Shown here piece by piece: positions 36,781-46,022 of a stretch of DNA of 64,000 bases. The DNA lies in assembly GCF_021789315.1 (NCBI RefSeq), contig NZ_CP084561.1:3286001-3350000 (forward strand), written 5' to 3'. Under the pieces are notes generated by a model. The model saw only the letters and a list, made by a program, of their open reading frames with translations, searched no databases and was not told the origin of the DNA. This stretch comes from Arthrobacter sp. FW305-BF8 (lineage in GTDB: Bacteria; Actinomycetota; Actinomycetes; Actinomycetales; Micrococcaceae). A program made the position numbers and the translations under genes. Numbering within the stretch: the stretch's first letter is position 1; the number at the start of each line of letters is the position of its first letter.

Positions 36781-37478
36781 GCGAGGACCTCGGCGATCTC
36801 GCCCGCGGTGATCCGCCGCCCGGTGTAGAAGGGGATCTCCTCGCGCACGTGGTTGCGCGCTTCGGTGGAACGCAGGTGGCGCATCAGGTCCACGAGGTCC
36901 ACAAGCTCGGGTGCCTCCAGGCCGAGGATCCATTCCCAGTCGCCGAGCGCGAAGGATGACACGGTGTTCGAAATGACCTGCGGGAAGTCGCGGCCCAGCA
37001 GGCCGTGGTCGCGCAGCATCTGGCCGCGCTCGTTCTCTGGCAGCAGGTACCACTCGTAGGAGCGGACGAACGGGTACACGCACAGCCACTCGGCCGGCGC
37101 CACTCCGCGTGAGTACGCCGGGGTGTGGTTCTTGGCAAACTCCGCTTCACGGTGCACGCCCATGGCGGACCAGACGATTTCAGTTCCAGCGAACAGCTTG
37201 CTGCGGCGGATGTCACGGATGGCCTGCTGCAGCGCCTCGGGCTTGGGGCCGTGCAGCCAGACCATGACGTCGGCGTCGGCGCGCATGGCGGACACGTCAT
37301 AGCTGCCGCGGTGGGTGACCCCGCCCTCGGCCAGGCGCGCCACCAGGGCGTCGAAATCCTCGGCGGCATCGGCGCTGCGGAGGGCCTCGGCGGAGCGCTT
37401 GAAAACGGTCCAGAGGGTGAAGAACTGCTCGGCTGATTCTTCGGTTTTGGTGACAGATTCGGCAGGAGTGTGGCTCAT
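36777..37478 (-). CDS. hemQ: Coproheme decarboxylase HemQ (ChdC)
   Basis: Oxidatively decarboxylates coproheme III to heme b with peroxide, the last step of the coproporphyrin pathway; 233 residues, chlorite-dismutase fold. Visible features are MVWLHGPKPEALQQAIRDIR, YPFVRSYEWYLLP (with the conserved Tyr) and MLRDHGLLGRDF (candidate proximal His). The stop overlaps hemH. Its presence shows that the route runs via coproporphyrin, so the oxidase at 38799 should act on coproporphyrinogen. Confidence 0.94.
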   Translation of the reverse strand: MSHTPAESVTKTEESAEQFFTLWTVFKRSAEALRSADAAEDFDALVARLAEGGVTHRGSYDVSAMRADADVMVWLHGPKPEALQQAIRDIRRSKLFAGTEIVWSAMGVHREAEFAKNHTPAYSRGVAPAEWLCVYPFVRSYEWYLLPENERGQMLRDHGLLGRDFPQVISNTVSSFALGDWEWILGLEAPELVDLVDLMRHLRSTEARNHVREEIPFYTGRRITAGEIAEVLA

Positions 37479-37552
37479 GGTTACTATCCTGCCCCTTCCA
37501 TGCGGCCTAAGTCGAAAAACTCAACTTCTACGCTGTGTAGAAGTGGTTAATT

Positions 37553-38686
37553 TCACAGCGACCGCCGGATCCGTACTGCCGCCACACCGGCCGCCCCGGC
37601 AAGCGCGAGGAGCCCTGCACCCCACCACACCTGCGGCTCAATGGTTCCGCTCCGTGACACGCCCATGACGGCACCCTCCGCCGGCCCGCGCGTGTAGGGC
37701 GAGCTGATCGTGGCCATGTTGGTGGGTCCCGCGAACTGCGCGGAGCCCCAGACTCCGCCGGCAACCCCCCCGGCCGAGCGTCCCCGCTGGCCGGCGCCGG
37801 CTGACAGGCCCGCGATCTCCCCGAACGGGCTGGCGGCCGCGGACGGGGCTTCGGTGGTCGCAGCGCTTTGGGAACTGCCGGCGGCCGGCGCCGGGGATCC
37901 CGCGGTTCCGCTTGCCGGGGATCCGGCGGGTGCTGATCCGGCGGGGGAAGAGCCGCCGGTTCCGCCCGACGATCCTGACCCATTGCCCGACGGCGACGGT
38001 GTTCCCGACGGCGCTGGGCTTCCCGAGGACTTCGTGCCCGAGGGCTGTGTTTCAGATGGCTCAGGCGCTTCCGGAGTCCCTGATGGGCGGGAGGGCCGGG
38101 AGGGCGTCGCCGTCCCGGAAGAAGTCGGGGCTCCAGAAGAGGTCGGCGCGGGCGACGGCGCCGGCTCTGTGTCACCTGGATCCGACGGCGTCGGAGCGGC
38201 CTGCGTGGGCGTGGCCGAGGCAGTAATCGACGGGTCAGGCGTCGGTCTGGCTGCGAAGGTCACAGATGGAACAGGCATCGGAACCAGCGGCGCTTCCGAG
38301 GGCGATGGCTCGTCCGCGGTGGGCCGGGTGGGGCCGCCTGCACGGCCCTCCGACTTACCGCCGTGCGACTTACCGCCGTGCGGAGTGCCCTCTCTCTTGC
38401 CGTGATTCGACAGGGCCGCCGCCGCCCAGGCCTCGAGGCCCGCGGCGTCGGCAGTGGCGCCGAGCGCCGTTCCGGCAGCAGCCCCGCCCTGGTCGGGCTC
38501 CGCCAGCAGGTCGGATACCGGCAGGTCGGACGCAGCAGCGTTGCATGCAGCAGCGTTGGATGCAGGAACCCCTGCGGACAAGACCAGTACCGCTCCGAAC
38601 GCTGCCGCTGCTGTGCCGCGCCGAAGTCCCCCATGGAAACCAGTCAGCGAACGAAAACCATCGGACTTCTGATTGACCATAGTCAT
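37553..38686 (-). CDS. Ser/Pro/Thr-rich exported surface protein with C-terminal anchor helix, inside the heme operon
   Basis: About 377 residues. A signal peptide (TAAAAFGAVLVLSAGVPASN) is followed by a His/Lys-rich stretch (NHGKREGTPHGGKSHGGKSE), a long Ser/Pro/Thr/Gly-rich low-complexity stalk (about 125-290), and a C-terminal helix ending RIRRSL. It has no LPXTG motif. The open frame extends to 38866, overlapping hemY's 3' end; ATG 38686 with AGGG close upstream is preferred, and ATG 38680 is an alternative. No domain is recognised. It is on the same strand between hemY and hemQ. It could be a cell-wall stalk protein merely placed here, or a metal/heme-linked surface protein. Confidence 0.65.
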   Translation of the reverse strand: MTMVNQKSDGFRSLTGFHGGLRRGTAAAAFGAVLVLSAGVPASNAAACNAAASDLPVSDLLAEPDQGGAAAGTALGATADAAGLEAWAAAALSNHGKREGTPHGGKSHGGKSEGRAGGPTRPTADEPSPSEAPLVPMPVPSVTFAARPTPDPSITASATPTQAAPTPSDPGDTEPAPSPAPTSSGAPTSSGTATPSRPSRPSGTPEAPEPSETQPSGTKSSGSPAPSGTPSPSGNGSGSSGGTGGSSPAGSAPAGSPASGTAGSPAPAAGSSQSAATTEAPSAAASPFGEIAGLSAGAGQRGRSAGGVAGGVWGSAQFAGPTNMATISSPYTRGPAEGAVMGVSRSGTIEPQVWWGAGLLALAGAAGVAAVRIRRSL

Positions 38687-38798
38687 CGACCCTAGACACA
38701 ATTTTGCGCCGGGGAAAACTTGCGGAAGGTCCTCCCGGAAGGTATCGCGGGCGGCAGGGAAGCTGCCTTCCCGCAGCCGACCGCGAGAGCCGGGACGG

Positions 38799-40283
38799 CT
38801 ACGCCAGGAAGGCCGTGACTCGTGTTTTCGTGTCGGCCACCACAGCCGCCAGCCCGTTACCGGCAAGCCAGCCGCCGACCATCAGCAGCCCGTCCGTGCC
38901 GGCGCAGATTTGCCGGACCTCGGCGACCCGCTGCCGGTGCCCCACGGCGGCAAAGGGCAGCGCCCCGGCCCAGCTGACGACGTCCCAGTCCACCAGCGCC
39001 TCCCGTGTGACGGGCACCGTCAGCAGCGCTGACGCATCCTGCAAAGCCGTGTCAAGCAATGCCTCATCCGAATCCGATTCCGGCCCCGGCGCAGCGGGGG
39101 CCGCAGCGGCTGACGCACCTTCGCTGCGCCCGTAGGAGAGCCGCAGCACATGCCTGCCGGGTCCGGCCGCGTCCGCCACCCAGTCCCATTTGCCGGTGGC
39201 ATGGGTGAGGGCCTTCGCCCGGATTCCCTCCGTTTGCGGCGCCACCAGGATCCCCGTTCCGCGCGGACGACCGTCCAGCGAGGGGAGGTCAACAACGAGT
39301 GTCACAAGCTTGACCACAGGCCCGGGCGCGGGCTGATGCCCGGCCAGCGCCGGGACTGCTTTCCCGAGGAGCCGCACGGCCGATGGTCCGTCCAAGGCAA
39401 CCACCAGGACGTCAGCCTTGTAGCTGCTCTCCCCCGCCGTCACCGTCCAGCCCTGCTGCGTCCGTGCAGCGTCAGTGGCCGCTGTCCCCGGCACCAGCTG
39501 CACGCCGCGCGCCCTGAGGTCCGCCACGAGCTCAGTGACGAGGGTGTGCATGCCGCCCTTCAGGCCGGCGACGGCGGAGCCTGCCTTGGCAGGTTTGGCG
39601 TCCGTTGGTGCGCCCTGCGTTGGCGTGGCTTGCGTTCCTGTCCCCTTGCGCTGGGCAGCCACGGCGGCGGCCAGCGAGCCGTGCCGGGCGATGCCCGCGC
39701 GCAGCCCCGGCGCCACCATGTCGACGTCGAGCAGACCGGGGTCAGCCGAATGCACGCCGCCCACCACGGGTTCAACCAGCCGTTCCAGGACGCGGCGTCC
39801 CATCCGGGCCCGCACCAGCGCGGAGACGCTGGAAACCTCGGCGGTGGTTCCCACGGAGGCGGGCAGCAGTTTGTCCAGCGAGGCGCGCAGGGAACCGCCG
39901 AGGCCCAGCGAGCGCCGGACCTCCGGGTCCCACGGATTGGCCGGGATACCCAGCACGCCGGTCTTGGGAAGCTCGCGGGGTCCGCCCGGCAGCTGCACCC
40001 AGGCGCCGCCGGGCCGCGGGGCAACGATATGTCCGCCCAGTCCGAGTTCCGCGGCGAGGTCGGCCACCGCAGTGGAGCGCGTGGCAAAGGACTCGGCCCC
40101 GCTGTCCAGGGTCAGCCCCGCAACGTCATGCCTGCCGACGCAGCCTCCCCAGGCTTCGGCAGCTTCCAGCACTGTGGTGTGCAGGCCCGCCCGGGCCAGT
40201 TCCCGGGCGGCCAGGAGCCCGGAGATGCCGCCTCCGACCACCAGTGCAGTGCGGCCGGCGGCCGGAGGCCTGCCCGCAGCCAC
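38799..40283 (-). CDS. hemY: Coproporphyrinogen/protoporphyrinogen oxidase (HemY/CgoX)
   Basis: FAD enzyme oxidising coproporphyrinogen III to coproporphyrin III; 494 residues. The dinucleotide-binding motif VVGGGISGLLAARELARAG is at the N-terminus. Further features are LDSGAESFATRS, RLVEPVVGGVHSADP and the C-terminal FAD contact ICAGTDGLLMVGGWLAGNGL. An Ala/Lys/Thr-rich insert (about 212-235) interrupts the domain. GTG start 40283, six bases from the hemE stop. HemQ in the same operon indicates the copro- rather than protoporphyrinogen substrate. Confidence 0.92.
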   Translation of the reverse strand: MAAGRPPAAGRTALVVGGGISGLLAARELARAGLHTTVLEAAEAWGGCVGRHDVAGLTLDSGAESFATRSTAVADLAAELGLGGHIVAPRPGGAWVQLPGGPRELPKTGVLGIPANPWDPEVRRSLGLGGSLRASLDKLLPASVGTTAEVSSVSALVRARMGRRVLERLVEPVVGGVHSADPGLLDVDMVAPGLRAGIARHGSLAAAVAAQRKGTGTQATPTQGAPTDAKPAKAGSAVAGLKGGMHTLVTELVADLRARGVQLVPGTAATDAARTQQGWTVTAGESSYKADVLVVALDGPSAVRLLGKAVPALAGHQPAPGPVVKLVTLVVDLPSLDGRPRGTGILVAPQTEGIRAKALTHATGKWDWVADAAGPGRHVLRLSYGRSEGASAAAAPAAPGPESDSDEALLDTALQDASALLTVPVTREALVDWDVVSWAGALPFAAVGHRQRVAEVRQICAGTDGLLMVGGWLAGNGLAAVVADTKTRVTAFLA

Positions 40284-40289
40284 AGCCCT

Positions 40290-41384
40290 TTACTCCGGGG
40301 AGATGGAGTGGATGAGTTCGACGACGCGCGTCAGGACGCCGGGGTCCGTTTCCGGCGGCACGCCGTGGCCGAGGTTCAGCACGTGGCCTGGGGCGGCCGC
40401 CCCCGAGGCGATGACCGCCCGGACGTGCGCCTCGAGGACCTCCCACGGGGCGGACAGCAGCGCCGGATCGATGTTGCCCTGCAGCGGGACGGTGCCGCCC
40501 AGCCTGCGGTTGGCCTCCTCCAGCGGCAGCCGGTAGTCCACGCCGACGACGTCAACGCCGACGTCGCGCATGGCCACCAGAAGCTCGGAAGTGCCGGTGC
40601 CGAAGTGGATCAGCGGCGCGCCCAGGTCACGGACGTGGTCCAGGGCGCGTGACGAGGCTGCGGCAACGAATCGGGTGTAGTCGGCGAGGCCAAGGGAGCC
40701 TGCCCACGAGTCAAACAGCTGGCCCGCGGAGGCGCCCGCCTCCAGCTGGGCGCGCAGGAACAGGCCGGAAGCGTCCGCGGCCCAGTTGGCCAGCGCCGTC
40801 CATGTCTCAGGGTCGGCGTGCATCATGGTGCGCGGTCCAAGGTGGTCCCGGGAGGGCCGGCCCTCCACCATGTACGCGGCCAGAGTGAAAGGCGCGCCCG
40901 CGAAGCCGATGAGCGGGGTCTTGCCAAGCTGATCCACGGTCAGCCGGACGGCTTCCCGGATGGGTTCCAGCGACTCCTCAGTGAGGCGCGGCAGGGCGGC
41001 GACGTCGGCGGCAGTCCGCACGGGCTTATCCAGGACCGGCCCCACGCCGGGCACGATGTCGACGCCGACGCCGGCCAGCTTCAGGGGAATGACAATGTCG
41101 GAGAAGAAGATGCCCGCATCAACGTCGTGCCGGCGCACCGGCTGCAGGGTGATTTCCGAGGCAAGTTCGGGGCGCAGGCAGGAATCCAGCATGGCGACGC
41201 CCTCGCGGAGCTTCAGGTATTCCGGCAGCGAACGGCCCGCCTGGCGCATGAACCACACCGGGCGGCGGCTTGGCTTGCCGCCGCGGTACGCCGTAATAAG
41301 CGGAGAGTCGGCAGTGCGTCCGTCGCGCAGCGGATGGCCTGCGTCGAGTCCGGTACCGGCGGGGGTTACAGCGCTAGAAGTCAT
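40290..41384 (-). CDS. hemE: Uroporphyrinogen decarboxylase
   Basis: Converts uroporphyrinogen III to coproporphyrinogen III; 364 residues. Visible features are RRPVWFMRQAGRSLPEYLKL, FSDIVIPLKLAGVGV, GFAGAPFTLAAYMVEG and LNLGHGVPPETDP. The open frame runs to 41498, but ATG 41384 (MTSSAVTPAGTG) matches the family N-terminus. First gene of the leftward operon, divergent from hemA. Confidence 0.95.
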   Translation of the reverse strand: MTSSAVTPAGTGLDAGHPLRDGRTADSPLITAYRGGKPSRRPVWFMRQAGRSLPEYLKLREGVAMLDSCLRPELASEITLQPVRRHDVDAGIFFSDIVIPLKLAGVGVDIVPGVGPVLDKPVRTAADVAALPRLTEESLEPIREAVRLTVDQLGKTPLIGFAGAPFTLAAYMVEGRPSRDHLGPRTMMHADPETWTALANWAADASGLFLRAQLEAGASAGQLFDSWAGSLGLADYTRFVAAASSRALDHVRDLGAPLIHFGTGTSELLVAMRDVGVDVVGVDYRLPLEEANRRLGGTVPLQGNIDPALLSAPWEVLEAHVRAVIASGAAAPGHVLNLGHGVPPETDPGVLTRVVELIHSISPE

Positions 41385-41541
41385 GCCTTTGATTGTGCCC
41401 AAAATCGCCCCTAAAAGATAACGACAGCCTGTCACCCGCGGCAGTCCCATCAACGGGTGGCAGGAATCACACGCCCGGAAACCGGGGATCCGGACCAAGG
41501 GTTGTTCTACGCGCCTGCGAAAAAGCTATGATTGTCGTGCT
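41385..41541. promoter_or_regulatory. hemE-hemA divergent promoter region
   Basis: For hemA, TATGAT at 41527-41532 lies only 9 bases before GTG 41542, with TTGTTC (41502-41507) or TTCTAC (41505-41510) upstream. For hemE, GACAG-c-CTGTC (41423-41433) and an overlapping GTGACA lie upstream of its start. Both arms of the pathway can be controlled from this 157-base region; the palindrome is a candidate operator. Confidence 0.5.
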
Positions 41542-42930
41542 GTGGTTCTTTTCTCATTGGTGGCTACACACGCCGACATCGACCTCGAAACCGTTGCTCA
41601 GCTAAGCAACGGTTCTTCTGGCATCGCCACGTCCGCCCTCGCCGGTTCGCCGGCGGTCAAGGGTGCGGTTGTCCTTGCCACCTGCAACCGCTACGAAATT
41701 TACGGCGAAGCGTCGCACGCCGACGACGTCGAGGCCGCACGCGCCGCCCTTGTCGGCCAGATCAGCGATTCGAGCGGCCTCAGCGAGCAGCTGGTGTCCC
41801 GGTCGTTCAGCACCCGCACCGGCCCCGAGGTCACCGAGCACCTCTTTGCTGTGAGCTCCGGACTCGACTCCGCCGTCGTCGGTGAGCGTGAAATTGCCGG
41901 GCAGGTGCGCCGGGCCCTGATCACGGCCCAGCATGAGGGGACCGCCAGCGCCGGGCTGGTCCGCCTGTTCCAGGCCGCCTCCAAAACCGCCAAGGATGTC
42001 GGCGCGCAGACAGCCCTCGGCTCCCGCGGCTTGTCCATCGTTTCGGTCGCTCTCGACCTCGCCACCGACCTTTCCGAAGAGACCGACTGGTCGAAGAAGA
42101 AGGTCGTGGTGTTCGGCACCGGCGCCTACGCCGGAGCCACCATGGCCCTGCTCCGCGAACGCGGCTGCCGCGATATCGCGGTGTTCTCATCGTCAGGACG
42201 CGCGGCCACCTTCGTGGCAACACGCGGCGGGACCGCCCTCAACGGCGACACCCTGCACGCCGCCGTCGCAGCCGCCGACGTCATGATCGGCTGCAGCGGC
42301 TCGGACACAAGGGTGGAAGCCGCCGAGCTCGCCCAGGTCCGCGCCGGATCCACCCAGCCGCTGATCGCCATCGATCTCGCGCTCACCCACGATTTTGATC
42401 CCGCGGTCGGAGAACTCGACGGCGTGGAGCTGCTGACCCTCGAGTCCGTGCGGCTCGCGGCGCCCCAGGAACAGGCAGAGTCACTCGCGCAGGCCAGCAG
42501 CATGGTTTCCGGCGCCGCTCAGGCGTTTGAACAGGAACGTGAGGCGCGCTCCGTGGACTCGGCCATTGTGGCCCTCCGCCGTCACACCATGAACGTGCTC
42601 GATGCGGAAATGGAAAAGGTGCGCGCCCGCCACGGCTGCACCGCCGCGGCCGAAGAAGTGGAGTTTGCGCTGCGCCGCATGGTGAAGCAGCTGCTGCATG
42701 TCCCCACCGTGCGCGCCCGCGAACTGGCGTCCAACGGACAGCAGGACGACTACGTCGCGGCGTTGGAAACCCTGTATGGCATCACCGTCGAGCAGCCAGC
42801 TGCCGCGTCCAAGGCCGAGTGCCCTGTGGACCACAGCGCACTCGCTGCGGGCACCCTGACCACTGCTACCGGGCACCTGCAGGACTCCGCAGGCCCGCAC
42901 AAAAACGAGTCCCGCAGGAACTCCGCCTAA
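41542..42930 (+). CDS. hemA: Glutamyl-tRNA reductase
   Basis: Commits glutamyl-tRNA to tetrapyrroles, using NADPH; 462 residues. Visible features are [14 protein letters not shown], the catalytic Cys in [34 protein letters not shown] and the Rossmann motif [14 protein letters not shown]. The C-terminal extension of about 40 residues contains ECPVDH (Cys427-His431), a Cys-Pro motif like heme-regulatory motifs. GTG 41542 has no ribosome site, and TATGAT sits 9 bases upstream, so translation is probably leaderless. It diverges from hemE and is separate from the main heme operon. Confidence 0.95.
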   Translation: MVLFSLVATHADIDLETVAQLSNGSSGIATSALAGSPAVKGAVVLATCNRYEIYGEASHADDVEAARAALVGQISDSSGLSEQLVSRSFSTRTGPEVTEHLFAVSSGLDSAVVGEREIAGQVRRALITAQHEGTASAGLVRLFQAASKTAKDVGAQTALGSRGLSIVSVALDLATDLSEETDWSKKKVVVFGTGAYAGATMALLRERGCRDIAVFSSSGRAATFVATRGGTALNGDTLHAAVAAADVMIGCSGSDTRVEAAELAQVRAGSTQPLIAIDLALTHDFDPAVGELDGVELLTLESVRLAAPQEQAESLAQASSMVSGAAQAFEQEREARSVDSAIVALRRHTMNVLDAEMEKVRARHGCTAAAEEVEFALRRMVKQLLHVPTVRARELASNGQQDDYVAALETLYGITVEQPAAASKAECPVDHSALAAGTLTTATGHLQDSAGPHKNESRRNSA

Positions 42931-43026
42931 CCTGCATATGTTCTGACAAACAGAACTTCACAAGCTTTCCATAGGTTCCCCGTGCAGCATTGACGTTGCC
43001 CGTGAAAACCATATTGGGGAGCCATC

Positions 43027-43713
43027 ATGAATTTTGCTTCACCGGCCTCGGCCGTGCCGCCCCTGAGCCGCCGGCAATTCGGACTTATCGTGGGCGGTGG
43101 AGCGCTCCTGCTGGTAGGCGGTGGAACCTACGGCGTCGTGTCCCGCAGCAGACCCGGCGGCGGAGCCGGGCTCTCCACAACCTTCGGCACAGTGTCGCTC
43201 GTCGACGCCGGACGCCTGGCCCGGCTTGATGCGCAGGGGCGGCCTGCTGCCACGCCGCTCGCCTCGGCCGTATCCCAAGTCACGGACGGAACGCGAAGGG
43301 CCGTTGCAGCAGGCCAGCCCGGAATCCAGCGCGTTTCCAGCCGCCAGGATGCCGCGGTGGACGACCACCACGGCGACCCCCTCCTGGACTCAGACTGGCC
43401 GCAGCCTGGAAACTTCACGTGGGGCGACGTCGTCGTGCTGGAAGTGGCACTCACCAATGTCCGGTCCGAACCGGTCCTGTTCAGCCCGGGACAGCTGCGC
43501 CTCAAGCTGCTGCCCTCCGGCATCACGGTCGCCCCGCAGGACGCCGACCGCGGTCCGGGCACGATTGCCGCCGGTGCCACCGAGAAGGTCTGGATCAGTT
43601 ACCTGGCCCCGCACGATTCGGTGGCCATGGAAATCGAGTACACGGGGCTGGAGGACGATGCCCCGCAGGCGCTTGCGCTTCCGTTGCTGACGGTCGCCAA
43701 GGTACTCTCATGA
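43027..43713 (+). CDS. Tat-type exported protein of unknown function
   Basis: 228 residues. SRRQFGLIVGGGALLLVGGG is a twin-arginine signal or anchor. The outer part (about 60-228) is beta-rich, with WGDVVVLEVALTNVRSEPVL, LRLKLLPSGITVAPQ and VWISYLAPHDSVAMEI, reminiscent of Ig-like DUF4352-type domains. GGGGAG precedes the ATG. It follows hemA by 96 bases, with a small inverted repeat GTTCTG-N5-CAGAAC (42940-42956) between. No function can be named. Confidence 0.65.
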   Translation: MNFASPASAVPPLSRRQFGLIVGGGALLLVGGGTYGVVSRSRPGGGAGLSTTFGTVSLVDAGRLARLDAQGRPAATPLASAVSQVTDGTRRAVAAGQPGIQRVSSRQDAAVDDHHGDPLLDSDWPQPGNFTWGDVVVLEVALTNVRSEPVLFSPGQLRLKLLPSGITVAPQDADRGPGTIAAGATEKVWISYLAPHDSVAMEIEYTGLEDDAPQALALPLLTVAKVLS

Positions 43714-43780
43714 GCCCCCTGGTGCCTTCACATCGACGACGGATGCCGATCCCGGTTACGGCACGGTGAGGCAGGCTGGA

Positions 43781-44980
43781 TCAGTAGACCGGCTTCTGCG
43801 GCTCCACGTCACGCACCCAGGCGAGGATGCCGCCGTCGAGATGGCTGACCCGCTGGTAGCCGGCCTTCCGGGCGGCTGCCAGCACGGCGGCAGACCGTGT
43901 CCCGGCCTTGCAGTGGAACACGATGTCCCTGTCCTGCGGCAGCTCGCCCCACGCCTCACCGGAGAGGATCCGCCCCTGCGGGATCAGGACGGACCCGTCG
44001 ATCCGGACAATGTCGTACTCCCCCGACTCGCGCACGTCCACCAGGTCGAAGTCCTTCAGCCCGGCCTGCCGCGAGGCCAGCATCGTGGCCAGCTGCGTTG
44101 CCGTCACGGTGTGCCCGGTGTCGGCTGTCTCCGCCGGGGCGACGCCGCAGAAGGCCTCGTAGTCGGTGAGTTCCGTGATCCGCGGGACGTCCGGGTCCTT
44201 GGACACCCTGATCTCGCGCCAGCTGCCGCCCAGGGCGTCGTACAGCGCCACCCGGCCCAGCAGGGAGCGTCCGACGCCGGTAATCAGCTTGACGGCCTCC
44301 GTGACCATCAGCGAGCCGACAGCCGCGCACAGCATGCCGAATACGCCGCCCTCCCCGCACGACGGCACGGAGCCGGCCGGTGGCGCCTCCGGGTAGAGGT
44401 CCCGGTACGTGGGGCCGTGCTGTTCCCAAAAGACGCTGACCTGCCCGTCGAAGCGGAAGATGGACCCCCACACGTATGGCTTGCCGAGGATGGCGGCGGC
44501 GTCGTTCACCAGGTAGCGCGTGGCGAAGTTGTCCGCCCCGTCCAGGATGAGGTCGTATTCGGCGAAAAGCTCCAGGGCGTTGGAGGCATCGAGCCTGACG
44601 TTGTGCAGGCGGACGTCCACCAGCGGGTTCAGTTCCGCGATGGCGTCGCGGGCGGACTCGATCTTGGGCCGGCCCACGTCCCGCACACCGTGGATGATCT
44701 GCCGCTGCAGGTTGCTCAGGTCCACGGCGTCGTCGTCGATGATCCCGATGGTCCCCACGCCGGCTGCGGCAAGGTAGAGCAGCGCCGGCGAACCCAGTCC
44801 GCCCGCCCCGATGACCAGCACTCGCGCGTTCTTCAGCCGGCGTTGTCCGAGTGCGCCGATTTCGGGAATGATGAGGTGCCGGGAATACCGCTCCACCTCT
44901 TCGGTGGAGAGGCCGGGAGCGGGATCGACGAGGGGGCCCGGGAGCGTGCGGACTGTATTTGCCGTGGACGGAGAAGCCAT
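43781..44980 (-). CDS. moeZ: Adenylyltransferase/sulfurtransferase MoeZ (ThiF-rhodanese fusion)
   Basis: Activates the C-terminus of small sulfur carriers (MoaD, CysO and possibly ThiS) and loads sulfur on them; 399 residues. The N-terminal E1-like domain shows VLVIGAGGLGSPALLYLAAA, NLQRQIIHG and DGADNFATRYLVND. The C-terminal rhodanese domain has the catalytic Cys in FHCKAGTRSAAVL. The thiS gene 5 kb away may be a client, but this is inference. Divergent from the TetR gene. Confidence 0.93.
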   Translation of the reverse strand: MASPSTANTVRTLPGPLVDPAPGLSTEEVERYSRHLIIPEIGALGQRRLKNARVLVIGAGGLGSPALLYLAAAGVGTIGIIDDDAVDLSNLQRQIIHGVRDVGRPKIESARDAIAELNPLVDVRLHNVRLDASNALELFAEYDLILDGADNFATRYLVNDAAAILGKPYVWGSIFRFDGQVSVFWEQHGPTYRDLYPEAPPAGSVPSCGEGGVFGMLCAAVGSLMVTEAVKLITGVGRSLLGRVALYDALGGSWREIRVSKDPDVPRITELTDYEAFCGVAPAETADTGHTVTATQLATMLASRQAGLKDFDLVDVRESGEYDIVRIDGSVLIPQGRILSGEAWGELPQDRDIVFHCKAGTRSAAVLAAARKAGYQRVSHLDGGILAWVRDVEPQKPVY

Positions 44981-45000
44981 ACTTCAATGTATGCCTGAAG
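44981..45000. promoter_or_regulatory. Imperfect inverted repeat between moeZ and tetR genes
   Basis: CTTCA (44982-44986) and TGAAG (44996-45000) with A/T-rich surroundings lie at the moeZ start and upstream of the TetR gene. It is a possible operator for the adjacent regulator; weak. Confidence 0.25.
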
Positions 45001-45064
45001 ATACCGCGCGGTCATATTACCCCCGGGTAAAGTGAAGTTAACTGCAAAGGAAAGAAGGCCAACA

Positions 45065-45733
45065 GTGGTTCATCATGCACCGGTTGATCGAACTCAGGCC
45101 GCGCAATCCAATGCCGGCCCCGTCCGCGCCTCCGGCCAGCGTTCCGCCAGGCTGCCGCGCGACGAGCGCCGGGCCCAGCTGCTGGCCGCAGCCCAGGAGG
45201 TTTTTGTCGCCAACGGGTACCACGGTGCCGCGATGGACGAGATCGCGGAAACGGCCCGCGTCAGCAAGCCTGTGCTCTACCAGCACTTCCCGTCGAAGCG
45301 TGAGCTGTACCTTGCCCTGCTGGACAGCCATCTCGAGGCACTGACCGAGCTCATGCTCGGGGCAATGAACTCCACCACGGACAACAAGGAACGCGTGCAG
45401 GCCGTCATGCGCGCCTATTTCCGTTTCATTGACAGCGATGACCAGGCACACCGGCTGGTGTTCGAGTCCGACCTCATCAACGACGCCGATGTCAGCTCGC
45501 GCCTGGAGACGTTCAACAAGACCTTCGCCGAGGCCATAGCGCGGATCATCGCCGAGGACACCAAGCTCCCGCTGCTGGAGGCCCAGCTGCTGGGACGCGG
45601 GCTGGCGGGCATGGCCCAGGTCAGCGCGCGCTACTGGCTCGAAACAGACGGAGATCTCGATCTCGATGTGGCCAGCGACTTGATTTACCGTTTAGCTTGG
45701 CGCGGAATCTCTCGCTTCCCCAAAGAGACCTAG
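45065..45733 (+). CDS. TetR/AcrR-family transcriptional regulator
   Basis: 222 residues. The helix-turn-helix domain is at about 35-80 (RAQLLAAAQEVFVANGYHGA, DEIAETARVSKPVLYQHFPS). The C-terminal all-helical domain (about 85-222) would bind an unknown ligand. The open frame begins at 45032, but GTG 45065 has GAAGG 6 bases upstream. In mycobacteria a TetR regulator sits beside a DUF3107 gene as here, so they are probably one operon. Confidence 0.88.
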   Translation: MVHHAPVDRTQAAQSNAGPVRASGQRSARLPRDERRAQLLAAAQEVFVANGYHGAAMDEIAETARVSKPVLYQHFPSKRELYLALLDSHLEALTELMLGAMNSTTDNKERVQAVMRAYFRFIDSDDQAHRLVFESDLINDADVSSRLETFNKTFAEAIARIIAEDTKLPLLEAQLLGRGLAGMAQVSARYWLETDGDLDLDVASDLIYRLAWRGISRFPKET

Positions 45734-45789
45734 ACTACAAATGAAACTACCTTTGAAATTTCAACCTTGACTGGCTGGGAGGCCTTGCT

Positions 45790-46014
45790 GTGGAAGTAAA
45801 GATCGGCATTCAGAACGTCGGCCGTGAAATTGTGCTGGAATCGGCTCAGGATGCTGACGCTGTGGCCAAAGTAGTGGCCGAGGCCATCGCCAAGGGCAGC
45901 GAGCTGCGCCTGAACGACGAGAAGGGCCGCCAGATCATCATCCCGGCAAACGTCCTCGGCTACGTCGAAATCGGCGCAGAGGAAGTGCGCCGGGTCGGCT
46001 TCGGCGCCCTGTAG
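45790..46014 (+). CDS. DUF3107 small protein
   Basis: 74 residues beginning VKIGIQNVGREIVLES; the actinobacterial DUF3107 family of unknown function. Compact alpha/beta, cytoplasmic. GTG start with GGGAGG 7 bases upstream. It follows the TetR gene and precedes a small membrane protein gene by 8 bases. Confidence 0.9.
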   Translation: MEVKIGIQNVGREIVLESAQDADAVAKVVAEAIAKGSELRLNDEKGRQIIIPANVLGYVEIGAEEVRRVGFGAL

Positions 46015-46022
46015 GCCGAGCA

